From Bacteroidetes bacterium SW_9_63_38 (GTDB taxonomy: Bacteria; Bacteroidota; Rhodothermia; Rhodothermales; Salinibacteraceae): 64,000 nt of DNA. Positions within the stretch are counted from its first letter, which is position 1, and each line of letters starts with the position of its first letter. Below, piece by piece: positions 9,062 to 17,593 of this stretch. The DNA is taken from positions 62,001-126,000 of the forward strand of contig PXUA01000001.1 of assembly GCA_003022435.1 (NCBI GenBank). Direction: 5' to 3'. A program made the translations under genes and the position numbers. Under the pieces are notes generated by a model. That model did not search any database. It was not told the origin of the DNA and saw only the letters and a program-made list of their open reading frames with translations.

Positions 9062-9700
9062 CTACTGAGGACTTGACGATTCTTTTGAGGCGAGCCACGA
9101 TCCGTACAGCCACTGCTCCGGCGTCTCGACCAGTCCCGCTTTGACGGGATTGTGTCGTATGTACGCAGCGATCCGTTCATCCTCTCGCGGCGAGCGCGAC
9201 CAGTGGTCGAACCATTCGCGCTGCCAAAAACGCTCTCCGCTCCGATTCAGAAGATCGGTTGCCTGCCGTCCCGTCCAGCGCTTGAAGTCGATCAGGGTTT
9301 TCATCAGTCGTCCGTCTCGAAGCTGGAAAAAGAGGTGCATGTGATTGGGCATGATCACGTACTCCATCATTTTCCACTCGTCTCGGCTCTCCCGGAAAGC
9401 AATTGCCTCCACCAGCATGTCCGCAATCTCCGGCTGCGTGAGCTCCCCCTCCCCTCCACACCGGTCGAGGATCTGCTCAATATCCCCGAAGACTGACCGG
9501 GTCGTCTCAACACCTGCCTCCTGCCGTCGGGCTCGGTTCTGCAGCTGCTCGACGACAGGATCGGGGAGACTGCCGGCCTGTCGAATCGTGACAAGGTACC
9601 GGCCCTCCGACACCTCCCAGTGCGGCAGAATATTGCCCCGGTGAAACGCAATGGTTTGTGGATCTCGCCTCACGTTTTCGAAACGTCGGTTTGCAGTCAA
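9062..9700 (-). CDS. REP-associated tyrosine transposase (RAYT, Y1/IS200-like fold)
   Basis: 212 residues. The HUH metal site is MPNHMHLFF and the candidate catalytic tyrosine is in RIAAYIRHNPVKAGLV, the typical TnpA-REP ending; FWQREWFDHWSRSPRED is also characteristic. These single-strand transposases are usually single-copy, domesticated, and recognise nearby REP hairpins. REP pairs lie on both sides (8736-8998 and 9705-9766), which strongly supports the call. The first possible codon is TTG 9700, five bases from a REP arm; a later GTG may be used instead. The gene is inserted between cas4 and a cas7 fragment. Confidence 0.9.
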   Translation of the reverse strand: MTANRRFENVRRDPQTIAFHRGNILPHWEVSEGRYLVTIRQAGSLPDPVVEQLQNRARRQEAGVETTRSVFGDIEQILDRCGGEGELTQPEIADMLVEAIAFRESRDEWKMMEYVIMPNHMHLFFQLRDGRLMKTLIDFKRWTGRQATDLLNRSGERFWQREWFDHWSRSPREDERIAAYIRHNPVKAGLVETPEQWLYGSWLASKESSSPQ

Positions 9701-9704
9701 AATA

Positions 9705-9766
9705 GTCGCCGAACGGAGCCACTCGCAGGCCGGGTCATTCTCTGCGTCGGTCCGGCGGCCCGACGC
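9705..9766 (+). repeat. REP pair 3: part of palindrome B followed by perfect palindrome A
   Basis: 9705-9720 is the right two-thirds of palindrome B (GTCGCCGAACGGAGCC). 9744-9766 is a perfect copy of palindrome A with arms GCGTCGG and CCGACGC. It borders the 5' end of the RAYT gene, and its last base is the first base of the Uma2 stop codon (TAG, minus strand, 9766-9768). Confidence 0.82.
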
Positions 9767-10374
9767 TACTCGGGGGACGGCCCCCCCGTTTCGGGAAGGA
9801 GATCGCGCACCGTCAGGGTCTCGCCGTCCTGCGTCGGCAGCGTCACCGTCTCGGCGTCGGAGCGGGTCGAGTGCTCCCGGTACCGGTCGTCGCCGGGATC
9901 CGAATAGACCTCCAGCTCCCGAGCGGTGAGATTCACGATCCAGTACACTGGAACCTCGGCCTGAGTGTAGAGCTCCTGTTTGACGGTTCGATCGTGCTCC
10001 AGCGACGTGTCGGCCACCTCCACAACGAGTGCGGCCGGCAGCTCTCCCTGCATCAAGTCGTCGGGGGTCCCGCGAAGAACGGCCACGTCCGGCTCCGGCA
10101 CATTGTGATCGTCGAGCGGGAGGGTCGACTGGGGCTGCACGGCATACCGCTCCGGGTCCAGCGCCTCAACGAGCATCCGGTTGAGTTTCATGATGGCGGC
10201 TCGGTGCGGAGTATTTTCGGGACTCATCTCGACAATCTGGCCGTGAATGAGCTCAACGGGATCGTCCTCCGTCAGAATGCCGACCTCCGCCATGCGAAGA
10301 TACTCGTCGCGGGTAAACGAACGGGGCCGGGTCGTCGGAGCGGACCGGGAAGACGCGACGGTGGATTCAGCCAT
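9766..10374 (-). CDS. Uma2 family (DUF820) putative endonuclease
   Basis: 202 residues from ATG 10374 (MAESTVASS). The motifs are RPRSFTRDEYLRM, GQIVEMSPENTPHRAAI, VPEPDVAVL and LVVEVADTSLEHDRTVKQELY, which keeps the conserved Lys missing in the paralogue at 5330. It ends VPVYWIVNLTARELEVY. The PD-(D/E)xK-like fold suggests nuclease activity; biological role unknown. The stop overlaps the outer base of a REP palindrome, and the start is 76 bases from the end of a cas7 fragment, so this gene and the RAYT interrupt a former cas operon. Confidence 0.86.
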   Translation of the reverse strand: MAESTVASSRSAPTTRPRSFTRDEYLRMAEVGILTEDDPVELIHGQIVEMSPENTPHRAAIMKLNRMLVEALDPERYAVQPQSTLPLDDHNVPEPDVAVLRGTPDDLMQGELPAALVVEVADTSLEHDRTVKQELYTQAEVPVYWIVNLTARELEVYSDPGDDRYREHSTRSDAETVTLPTQDGETLTVRDLLPETGGPSPE

Positions 10375-10449
10375 GGGACGGGGAGGATTGGGAAACGGAA
10401 TGGAGATCTGTAAACGCCAACCGGACCGACTGGGATTCACACTCGCCCG

Positions 10450-10734
10450 TCAGCCCAGTACGCGGGTGAGCGTCACGCCCTCGGGGAGGTCGGCGTCGTC
10501 GATAGACACGGCGTAGTGCCCAAATTCGCGGGGCGCCTCCACATCGGCGTCCTTCTCGGCCTCGACCCGATCAAGCAGCGTGTGGGCCGGGGCGTTGCCG
10601 AGCGGGTTGTCGTGGCTGAAGACGTAGAGGCCGCGCAGCGCCATGAAGCCGCGGGAGGCGGACCGGTCCAGTTCCCAGCCCATCTGCAGGGCGTTCCAAA
10701 AGAGGGACAGGTCCTCGCTGACGAACCCGACCAT
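10450..10734 (-). pseudogene. cas7: C-terminal fragment of cas7 (Csd2, type I-C)
   Basis: About 95 codons read FVSEDLSLFWNALQM, then WELDRSASRGFMALRGLYVF, GNAPAHTLLDRVEAEKD, and a final ADLPEGVTLTRVLG. This matches the C-terminus of Csd2/Cas7c (DRSAARGEM..RGL.VF.H...LGNAPAH.LF.RV...). The N-terminal two-thirds of the roughly 290-residue backbone subunit are absent. Upstream of 10734 the frame runs through the antisense of a TonB receptor. It is a remnant on the same strand and in the right order (cas7, cas4, cas1, cas2) for a type I-C operon; cas3, cas5 and cas8c are gone. Confidence 0.82.
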
Positions 10735-12097
10735 GCTGTTTATGAATCGGTCGAGTCCGCTCGAAGCCACGACGGTGGACGAACTCGGATACGATCCGCA
10801 ACATCCCTTCACGGATGACGACATCACGATCCGCAATCCAACGGTCGGTGCTCAGGCCCAAATGCGATACAACGTCACCGAACGGTGGACGTCACAGACC
10901 GCTGTCTCCTTCAGTTCAGCGTCTTCGGAGGGGTATTATTCATACCTTTGGGACGGAGCCAAATCGGAAGACACGTTCAGTCGCTTCGTCAGTGAGCAGG
11001 ATGAAACCACGACTGGAACTGCCGTGCAGCAGAATTTGATCGGGGACGTTTCGATTCTCGGTACCGACAACGACGTGGTTGCGGGCATCGAATTTTTCCA
11101 CGACCGCGTTTCCAATCAAAACTCCGGATTTAGGGGGGCTGGCCAGGAGACTGTTCCCAGCTCCGGATCCTCGAATTTGTCGGAGTCGGACATCGAATCC
11201 GCGCTTGAGGGCGTTTCCCGGAACGATCAGACGACGAAGCAGAGCCGATACAGTGCCTACGCGTCGGACGTCGTCACTATCATTCCGGAGTTGTCCGTGA
11301 TGGCGAGTCTCCGACTCGACCACTTTGCCCAAGAAGGCGACGTGTCAACGGATGAAGACGACTACAACCAGACGACCCTGTCGCCCAAGTTCGGTGTCAT
11401 CGTGAAGCCGCTTCCCGATCGGGTTTCGATTTTTGGGAACTACATGAACGGCTTCCAGAATGTCGAGCCTCAAACAGAAGAGGGAAAAACAAAGACGTTT
11501 GAGCCGGAGCGTGCCAACCAGTGGGAGGTGGGCGTGAAGACGAAACTCTTCGATGATCGGCTCGAAACGACGCTCAGCTACTACGACATCACTGTGTCGA
11601 ACAAGGTCCGGTCGTCTCCGGACAATCCCGATGTGAGCATCCAGGACGGCGAGGTGCAAAGCCGAGGGGTGGAGCTGAGCACAACGGCTGCTCCCGTCGA
11701 AGGACTCCAGATTATTGCGGGATACAGCTACAATGACAGCAAGAACAAAAAAACGGATGCGGACTTTCAGGGGCGCCGTCCGGAAGAAGCTGGCCCGAAG
11801 TATCTTGTAAACGGCTGGGCGCGCTATCGCTTTTCGGAAGGCCTGCTCGATGGCTTCGGGATTGGATTCGGCGGCAACTACGCCAGCGAAAACGTCATCA
11901 TGAATCAGGAGGATACGGGGCAGTTTGCCCTCGACTCCTACACGGTGTTCAATGCCTCCGTCTCATACGAAACTGGTTCCTACCGGATCGACCTGAAGGT
12001 GGATAATCTGACCGACAAGGAATACTACAAGGGCTGGAAAACGGTCAACCCGCAGGCCCCGCGCAGCGTGAAGGCGAGTGCGTCGTACTCCTTCTAA
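10733..12097 (+). pseudogene. TonB-dependent receptor, barrel only (plug and signal peptide lost)
   Basis: The open frame gives about 455 residues of beta-barrel. It covers GYDPQHPFTDDDITIRNPT, AQAQMRYNVTERWTSQTAVSFSS, the siderophore-receptor style SPKFGVIVKP..FGNYMNGFQNV, EPERANQWEVGVKTKLFDDRLETTLSYYDI, and the terminal SVKASASYSF outer-membrane end. No signal peptide, TonB box or plug precedes it: coding similarity starts right at the junction with the cas7 fragment near 10735. It is probably non-functional, fused by deletion or rearrangement. A complete receptor starts 56 bases downstream at 12154. Confidence 0.8.
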
Positions 12098-12153
12098 CCC
12101 CCTCCGACTGCTCCTCCCTCGGCCTTGCTCTTCTACAGATCTACTATCGCGGC

Positions 12154-14547
12154 ATGCAGTCTCCCATCGCACGTACGGTCGTGGTGATCGCGACCGTACT
12201 CAGTATCACAATCCTCCCCGCCCACGCCCAGCAAGGCACAATTACGGGCACGGTGACCACCGGGGCCGACGCCGAAAAGCCCCTTTCCTCCGTCAACGTC
12301 GGCATCGTGGACACCCCGTACGGAGCCGCCAGCGGCGAGAACGGCCGCTTCCGGATTTCCGACGTGCCGGTCGGCACGTACACGGTCAAGACCAGCCTCG
12401 TCGGCTACTCCAACGTGGAGCACGAGGTGCAGGTGCGCACCGGCGAGACGACCCCCCTCAAGATTCGGCTCTCCCAGAAATCCGTCGAACTGAGCGGCAT
12501 TACCGTGACGGGACGACAGGGCGGCTACGTGCCCGAAGAGGTCACGAGCGCCACCAAGATCGGCGCACCGCTGTCGGAGACGCCGCAGTCCGTCTCGGTC
12601 GTCACGCGCGACCGGCTGGCCGCGCTGAGCATCGACCGGGTGTCAGAGGCCCTTCGCTACACGTCCGGCACGCAAGGAGAAACGTTCGGCTTCGAACCGC
12701 GCACCTTTTTCTTCCGCTTCCGGGGGTTTGACAACACAAGCAACGGCCTCTACCGAGACGGCTTACAACTCCGCACGGCGACGAACCGACTTGGCTACGA
12801 CCCCGAGCCCTATGCGTCGGAACGGATTGAGGTGCCGAAGGGCCCCGCCTCCGTTCTGTACGGCGCCGGCAGTCCGGGCGGGCTCGTCGACTTCGTCTCC
12901 AAGACGCCCACACAGGAGCCGTTCGGGGAAGTGATTGCGGAGGCTGCTTCACACAATCACTTTCAGGGCAAGGCGGACGTGAGCGGCCCCATCGACGACG
13001 ACGGCACGTTCTCGTACCGACTCATCGGTGTCGCTCGGGAGGCCAACACGCAGGTCAACAACGTTCCGTACAACCGCCTCTTCGTCGCTCCGTCCCTCAG
13101 CTGGCGTCCCTCCGACGCCACCGCGCTCACGCTGCTCGGGCGCTACCAGCAGGACGAGACGCGCTCCTCCCAGCGGCTGCCGGTTCAGGGCACGCTGGAC
13201 TCCAATCCCAACGGCGACCTCCCCGTGGACCGGTTTCTGGGAGAACCGGACTTCGGCGAATACGACCGTCAACAGTGGTCCATCGGCTCCCTTTTCTCCC
13301 ACGAGCTCAACGACGCGTGGTCGATCACACAGAAGACCCGCTACTACTCGATCGACATCGACGACAAGAGCGTGTTTGGGGACAGAAGGAATGGACTCGA
13401 CTCCCGAGAGCGCCTTCTACAACGATCGGCCTTTAAAAACTTCCCTCACCTGGATGGGGTAGCAACAGACAACCAAGTGCGATACGAAGGAGAAACCGGC
13501 GTCGTCAACCACACGGTACTGGCGGGACTGGACGTGCAGTGGCTCCGACTGACTCGGAACGAACGGTTCGGGGGCAAAAGGGCCGGTGTGCCGACTATCG
13601 ATGTCTTCGCCCCCACCTCCGGAAACGACATCCCGCCGAGTCTGCGCCCAACACGAGATAGCAAAACGACGCAGCGGCAACTCGGCGTTTACCTCCAGGA
13701 CCAGTTCCGCTTTCAGAACTGGATCGCCACCCTGAACGGACGCGTCGACTGGGCAACGACCGATCAGGATACTCTTACCAGTCTGCCCGGACAGGGTGAG
13801 TTTGAGGTTGACGACAGGGAGTTCAGCGGACGCGTCGGACTCGTCTACGACTCGGAGATCGGCCTCAACCCCTATGCGAGTTACTCGCAATCCTTCTTGC
13901 CGGTAATCGGCCAGGATCCGGACGGCAATCCGTTTGAGCCGGAGACCGGCGGGCAGTGGGAGGCCGGGCTGAAATATCAGCCGCCGCAGGTGAACGGCTC
14001 GATCCGAGTATCCCTGTACGACCTTACCCGCGAGAACCTTACGCAGTTCGATCCGTCGGTGGACGCAAGAGGTGCTCAGGTTCAAACCGGCGAGGCGAAC
14101 CCGCAGGGCATTGAGGTCGAGGGATTGGCCAGTCTCGACTTTGGGCTGGACGTGCGGACCAGTCTTACCCTCCAAGACGTGGAGATTACCGAGAGTGCCG
14201 TTCCAGCTGAAGAAGGAGAGCGTCCCAAGCAGGTTCGTGAACGCATGGCCTCACTCTGGGCCGACTACACACTGCAGAGCGGTGTGCTGCAAAACGTTGG
14301 AATCGGTGCCGGCGTGCGACACCTCGGCGACAGTTACGGCAATGTGCCCAACACCTTGAAAGCTCCGAGCGTGACCCTCGTGGACGCGACGGTCCACTAC
14401 GACTGGCAGGGGCTTCGGCGTCAGGTGAATGCAGACAATCTGTTTGACGATGAGTACGTGGCCTCGACGTTCTCCCGCAGTGCCCAGAACTATGCCGCCT
14501 GCGGCCCGACCCGCACGGTCACGGCCCGCCTCCGCTACCGCTGGTAA
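12154..14547 (+). CDS. TonB-dependent siderophore receptor
   Basis: 797 residues. Signal peptide about 1-25 (ending PAHAQ). A carboxypeptidase-regulatory-like beta domain (GTITGTVTTGADAEKPLSSVNV ... VPVGTYTVKTSLVGY) follows to about residue 105. The plug has SETPQSVSVVTRDRL, RFRGFD and GPASVLYGAGSPGGLVDFVSKTP, all typical of FhuA/FecA-type ferric-siderophore receptors. The 22-strand barrel runs to the C-terminal ACGPTRTVTARLRYRW; the last residue is aromatic as expected. It imports ferric siderophore with TonB energy. It is followed by small membrane proteins, a PepSY protein and a P19-like protein, so an iron-acquisition operon is likely. Confidence 0.95.
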   Translation: MQSPIARTVVVIATVLSITILPAHAQQGTITGTVTTGADAEKPLSSVNVGIVDTPYGAASGENGRFRISDVPVGTYTVKTSLVGYSNVEHEVQVRTGETTPLKIRLSQKSVELSGITVTGRQGGYVPEEVTSATKIGAPLSETPQSVSVVTRDRLAALSIDRVSEALRYTSGTQGETFGFEPRTFFFRFRGFDNTSNGLYRDGLQLRTATNRLGYDPEPYASERIEVPKGPASVLYGAGSPGGLVDFVSKTPTQEPFGEVIAEAASHNHFQGKADVSGPIDDDGTFSYRLIGVAREANTQVNNVPYNRLFVAPSLSWRPSDATALTLLGRYQQDETRSSQRLPVQGTLDSNPNGDLPVDRFLGEPDFGEYDRQQWSIGSLFSHELNDAWSITQKTRYYSIDIDDKSVFGDRRNGLDSRERLLQRSAFKNFPHLDGVATDNQVRYEGETGVVNHTVLAGLDVQWLRLTRNERFGGKRAGVPTIDVFAPTSGNDIPPSLRPTRDSKTTQRQLGVYLQDQFRFQNWIATLNGRVDWATTDQDTLTSLPGQGEFEVDDREFSGRVGLVYDSEIGLNPYASYSQSFLPVIGQDPDGNPFEPETGGQWEAGLKYQPPQVNGSIRVSLYDLTRENLTQFDPSVDARGAQVQTGEANPQGIEVEGLASLDFGLDVRTSLTLQDVEITESAVPAEEGERPKQVRERMASLWADYTLQSGVLQNVGIGAGVRHLGDSYGNVPNTLKAPSVTLVDATVHYDWQGLRRQVNADNLFDDEYVASTFSRSAQNYAACGPTRTVTARLRYRW

Positions 14548-14590
14548 TCTCGTCGTGGAACGGTCTTTCGGTGACTCGCAATATGGCGGT

Positions 14591-14911
14591 ATGATCATCA
14601 CGACGTTCAGCCTTACGTATCTCGGCGCTGCGCTCTGCTACGTCGCCTCTCCCGCATCTGCGCCGGTCGCCACACCGGTGCACGACACAGTGCCCCCCCT
14701 TGGCCTCCGTCTGGGGGGCCTGGGCCTGCTTGCCCTAAGCCTCGCGGGCGCCATGGTGTCGAGCCCGGTTGGCGAGGGTCTACTGGTCTGGGGGGCGATG
14801 ATGATGGCGGCATGCTCCGTGCTCGTGATCGCCGCGCCCCTGCTGAACCGATTCGTCCCGATCACCAGTATCCTCGCCGCTGGACGTGCCGTCCTCGGCC
14901 TCTTCCTGTAG
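14591..14911 (+). CDS. Small membrane protein, DUF3325-like
   Basis: 106 residues from ATG 14591. Three hydrophobic spans are seen: MIITTFSLTYLGAALCYVAS, LRLGGLGLLALSLAGAMV and LLVWGAMMMAACSVLVIAAPLL. Small proteins of this kind (DUF3325) accompany PepSY-TM proteins and siderophore receptors in proteobacteria. The match here rests on size, topology and neighbours rather than on a clear motif. It lies 43 bases after the receptor gene. Confidence 0.6.
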   Translation: MIITTFSLTYLGAALCYVASPASAPVATPVHDTVPPLGLRLGGLGLLALSLAGAMVSSPVGEGLLVWGAMMMAACSVLVIAAPLLNRFVPITSILAAGRAVLGLFL

Positions 14912-14939
14912 CCGTGACTCCTACAATCGACCTCTTCCG

Positions 14940-15221
14940 ATGAAGCACGACTGGACGACCGTCGAGGCGTGGGGCCGCACGAGTGCCGCTCTGCTCGCGA
15001 GCACGGCGCTGTCCCTGGCCTTCTGCGTCATTCTCGTTACGGGCCTCCCTCCCACCCGAGACGTAGGTCTCGCCCTCGGCGTTCTGGGCGGCTTCCCGGT
15101 GTGGGTCGGGGCGGCCTGCTACGCCGTGTTGTCCCGAACCGCGGGACGTGCCTGGATGGTGCTACTCAGCGCGACAACGCTGCTCGGCGGATGGGCTGTG
15201 CTTTCACTTTCTTTCCAGTAG
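14940..15221 (+). CDS. Small membrane protein, DUF3649-like
   Basis: 93 residues from ATG 14940. Three predicted helices: TSAALLASTALSLAFCVILVTG, VGLALGVLGGFPVWVGAACYAVL and AWMVLLSATTLLGGWAVLSL. The arrangement R-T-x-A-W after the second helix and the context (TonB receptor upstream, PepSY-TM protein 16 bases downstream) resemble DUF3649 proteins, which may help reductive iron release or TonB function. Function not proven for the family. Confidence 0.6.
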   Translation: MKHDWTTVEAWGRTSAALLASTALSLAFCVILVTGLPPTRDVGLALGVLGGFPVWVGAACYAVLSRTAGRAWMVLLSATTLLGGWAVLSLSFQ

Positions 15222-15237
15222 TTTGCTTGCGGAGTCG

Positions 15238-16857
15238 ATGCCAAAACTGCCGTCTCGGGCCTACACCCTACTGTGGGACGCCCACTCCGCCGCGGGCATC
15301 GTGATTGGGCTCGCCCTGTTCGTCCTCTTTGCAACGGGCGCCCTCCTGCTCTTTCGCGGCGAGGTGCGGCAGTGGGAGGAACCGGAACTGCGGCCCACGT
15401 CCGGCGGGCAACAGTCGCTCACGGCCCTGACGACGCCGGTGCTGGACTCGCTCGGCCGAGGCGACGCGCTGCCCTCCTACGTGTACGCCACCCTCCCCGA
15501 GAGTGCCGACGACAACCTGTACGTCCACGCCTCCGGCGGCACCGTCGGTCCTTCCCACAACACGTGGGTAGATACGCGCACCGGGGCCTGGGTGGGCAAT
15601 CCGAATGAGGGCGCCCTCACCCAAACCCTCTACCACCTCCACTTCTTCTTCCAGTTCGGGAAATGGGGCCTGCACCTCGCGGGCCTGATCGGTCTGTTCG
15701 GCCTCCTGGCCGTGACGACCGGCACGCTCGTCCACGTCAACCGGCTCGTGAAGGACTTCTTCCTGTTCCGCCCCACCAAGAGCCTGCGCGTCGCCTGGGC
15801 CGACGGCCACAAGGTGCTGGGCACCATCGGCCTTCCGTTCCAAACGATGTACGTATTCACGGGCGCCTACTTTGGCCTCGTGGGGCTCATCGCGATGCTG
15901 TACGCGCCCCTACTGTTCGACGGCAACACGGAGACGTTTTACCGCAAGGCGGGCTACTACGCTCCGACGGTCCAGGTGGACTCGGCGCAGGCTGCCCCCG
16001 ACGAACGTCCGCAGCTGGGCCGCCTCGTCGCCCGCGCCGATCAGACGTGGGACGACTTTGTCCCGGAAACCGTGGTCGCCACCGGCCTGGGCACCCCGAC
16101 CACCCGGATTGAGGTGGTGGGCCGCACGGAGGGCCCCGTCTTCGGCGGCACCGGGGCCGTCGTCTTTCACGGGCAGACGGGCGAGGTACTGCTCCAGCAG
16201 CCGCCGAGCGAGGCGGGGGCGCTCAACGAGGCCGTGCAGAGCATGGAAACGCTCCACTTCGCGGCGTTCGGCGGCCTTGCGCTTAAGATCCTGTTCTTCC
16301 TGCTGGCCATTGCTTCCTGCGGCGTCATCCTCACCGGCAACCTGACGTGGCTGGAGGTGCGCCGCGGGCAGGACCGCTGGATCAACCGGGTGCTGGCGCG
16401 TCTCACGGCGGGGGCGGCGACGGGACTGCTCCTCGCCCTCGCGGTGCTCTTCCTGGCGGATCGCTGGCTCACACCGTTTGTGGACAATCCCGACGGCTGG
16501 ACCGACATCGCCTTCTTCGGCGCGTGGGGACTCGCGGTCGCATACGCGCTACTGCAATCGCGCGTCGCCCGCACCCACCGCAGTCTTCTCGGGCTCGGTG
16601 GCCTCCTGTGTCTCCTCGTGCCGCTTGCCAACGGCGTGACCACCGGCGCCTGGCCGTGGACGACCTGGGCCGCCGGGCAGTGGGCCGTGCTGGGCATCGA
16701 CATCGGGGCCGTCGTGTGCGGCCTCGCAGCACTCGGCACGGCCACCTGTGTGTACGTGGACCCGGCGCCGACCGACGACCCTGCCTCTCGGTCCGACGCT
16801 CCCGCCACAAACAGTGTTGTGTCCAGGCCCGGCCCCGTCTCGGCCACACGCGAATAA
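15238..16857 (+). CDS. PepSY-associated TM helix protein (putative ferric-siderophore reductase component)
   Basis: 539 residues from ATG 15238 (MPKLPSRAYTLLWDAHSAAG). The family start LWDAHSAAGIVIGLALFVLFATGALLLF is TM1 with its PepSY-TM signature. HLHFFFQFGKWGLHLAGLIGLFGLLAVTTG is the second conserved block, with histidines that could hold heme. Five or six further helices follow, and the last 200 residues are almost all membrane. Relatives next to siderophore receptors (FsrB/PiuB type) are linked to reduction or handling of imported iron. The placement here between receptor and P19-like genes fits. An in-frame extension upstream to 15148 overlaps the previous gene and was not used. Confidence 0.88.
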   Translation: MPKLPSRAYTLLWDAHSAAGIVIGLALFVLFATGALLLFRGEVRQWEEPELRPTSGGQQSLTALTTPVLDSLGRGDALPSYVYATLPESADDNLYVHASGGTVGPSHNTWVDTRTGAWVGNPNEGALTQTLYHLHFFFQFGKWGLHLAGLIGLFGLLAVTTGTLVHVNRLVKDFFLFRPTKSLRVAWADGHKVLGTIGLPFQTMYVFTGAYFGLVGLIAMLYAPLLFDGNTETFYRKAGYYAPTVQVDSAQAAPDERPQLGRLVARADQTWDDFVPETVVATGLGTPTTRIEVVGRTEGPVFGGTGAVVFHGQTGEVLLQQPPSEAGALNEAVQSMETLHFAAFGGLALKILFFLLAIASCGVILTGNLTWLEVRRGQDRWINRVLARLTAGAATGLLLALAVLFLADRWLTPFVDNPDGWTDIAFFGAWGLAVAYALLQSRVARTHRSLLGLGGLLCLLVPLANGVTTGAWPWTTWAAGQWAVLGIDIGAVVCGLAALGTATCVYVDPAPTDDPASRSDAPATNSVVSRPGPVSATRE

Positions 16858-16941
16858 TCGAACACGATACCGAATGCCCAGAAACTCGGGGCAGCCTCGG
16901 CGTCCCCCCCAACACACTCTTTTCCATCGATACGACGGACC

Positions 16942-17514
16942 ATGATCAATCGTCTTTCCTCCCTCGCGTTTGCCTTCACGCTCGCCATTGGTGCCGCTGC
17001 GCCGATGACGGCCCTCGCTCAGGAAGCGATTCTCGGCGAAGAAACCGTCTCGCCGGGCATCCAGCTTACGTTCGAAGCGGCGCCGGCCGACGACGTAACG
17101 CCCTACGACCAGAATCTTTCGGAAGACGCCACCGACGTGCACCTGGAAGTGCTGGTCGGGTGGAGCGAGGACTCCTCGGCCGAGGTGCCGGAGGGCGTCA
17201 CCCGCGGCGGCTTCGTCGGCTACCTCACGTTCTTTGCGACGATAACGAACGAAGAGACCGGTCGAAAGAAGAAGGTCGACTTCATTCCCCACCTCACCCT
17301 GGGCGACGCCATGCACTATGCGCGCAACATCTCGCTGCCGGGCGATCCGGAAGCGTCGTACACCGTCACGGTGGCCGTGCACCCACCGGACGAGACGGAG
17401 GTGGCGTTCCACGAAAGCTGGCGTGAGGCCCACGGCACCCCCCTCTTCGAAGCGCAACGCTTCACGTACGAGGGACTGGATCTGGCCGACGTCGCCGCCG
17501 CAACGCGCAATTAG
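16942..17514 (+). CDS. P19/Tp34-like periplasmic iron-transport protein
   Basis: 190 residues with a signal peptide (1-27, cut after ALAQ). The core matches the iron-transport Tp34/P19 family (pfam10634 type): DVHLEVLVG; GFVGYLTFFATITNEETGRKKK; then FIPHLTLGDAMHYARNISLPG; YTVTVAVHPPD; and the end LFEAQRFTYEGL. The His of DAMHY and the acidic DVHLE residue sit where P19 binds Cu2+/Fe. P19 works in the periplasm as a metal-delivery partner. Here it closes the iron operon, 84 bases after the PepSY gene. Confidence 0.8.
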   Translation: MINRLSSLAFAFTLAIGAAAPMTALAQEAILGEETVSPGIQLTFEAAPADDVTPYDQNLSEDATDVHLEVLVGWSEDSSAEVPEGVTRGGFVGYLTFFATITNEETGRKKKVDFIPHLTLGDAMHYARNISLPGDPEASYTVTVAVHPPDETEVAFHESWREAHGTPLFEAQRFTYEGLDLADVAAATRN

Positions 17515-17550
17515 GGGCTGTTCGACGGTCGGGGAATGGGCGGCGATGGC

Positions 17551-17576
17551 GAGGGGGCGGGTCGTGCCGCCCCCTC
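17551..17576. terminator. GC-rich hairpin between convergent genes
   Basis: GAGGGGGCGG (17551-17560) pairs perfectly with CCGCCCCCTC (17567-17576) around a 6-base loop. It sits between the stop of the P19-like gene and the stop of the hydrolase gene at 17594. No clear T-run follows on either strand, so it is a likely bidirectional transcript end, not a textbook terminator. Confidence 0.6.
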
Positions 17577-17593
17577 CTCGTCGGTGCCAACAC

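Noticed and set aside
14886..14939. Upstream extension of the DUF3649-like gene
   Set aside because: Overlaps the previous coding end and lacks membrane-protein character; ATG 14940 gives a cleaner start.
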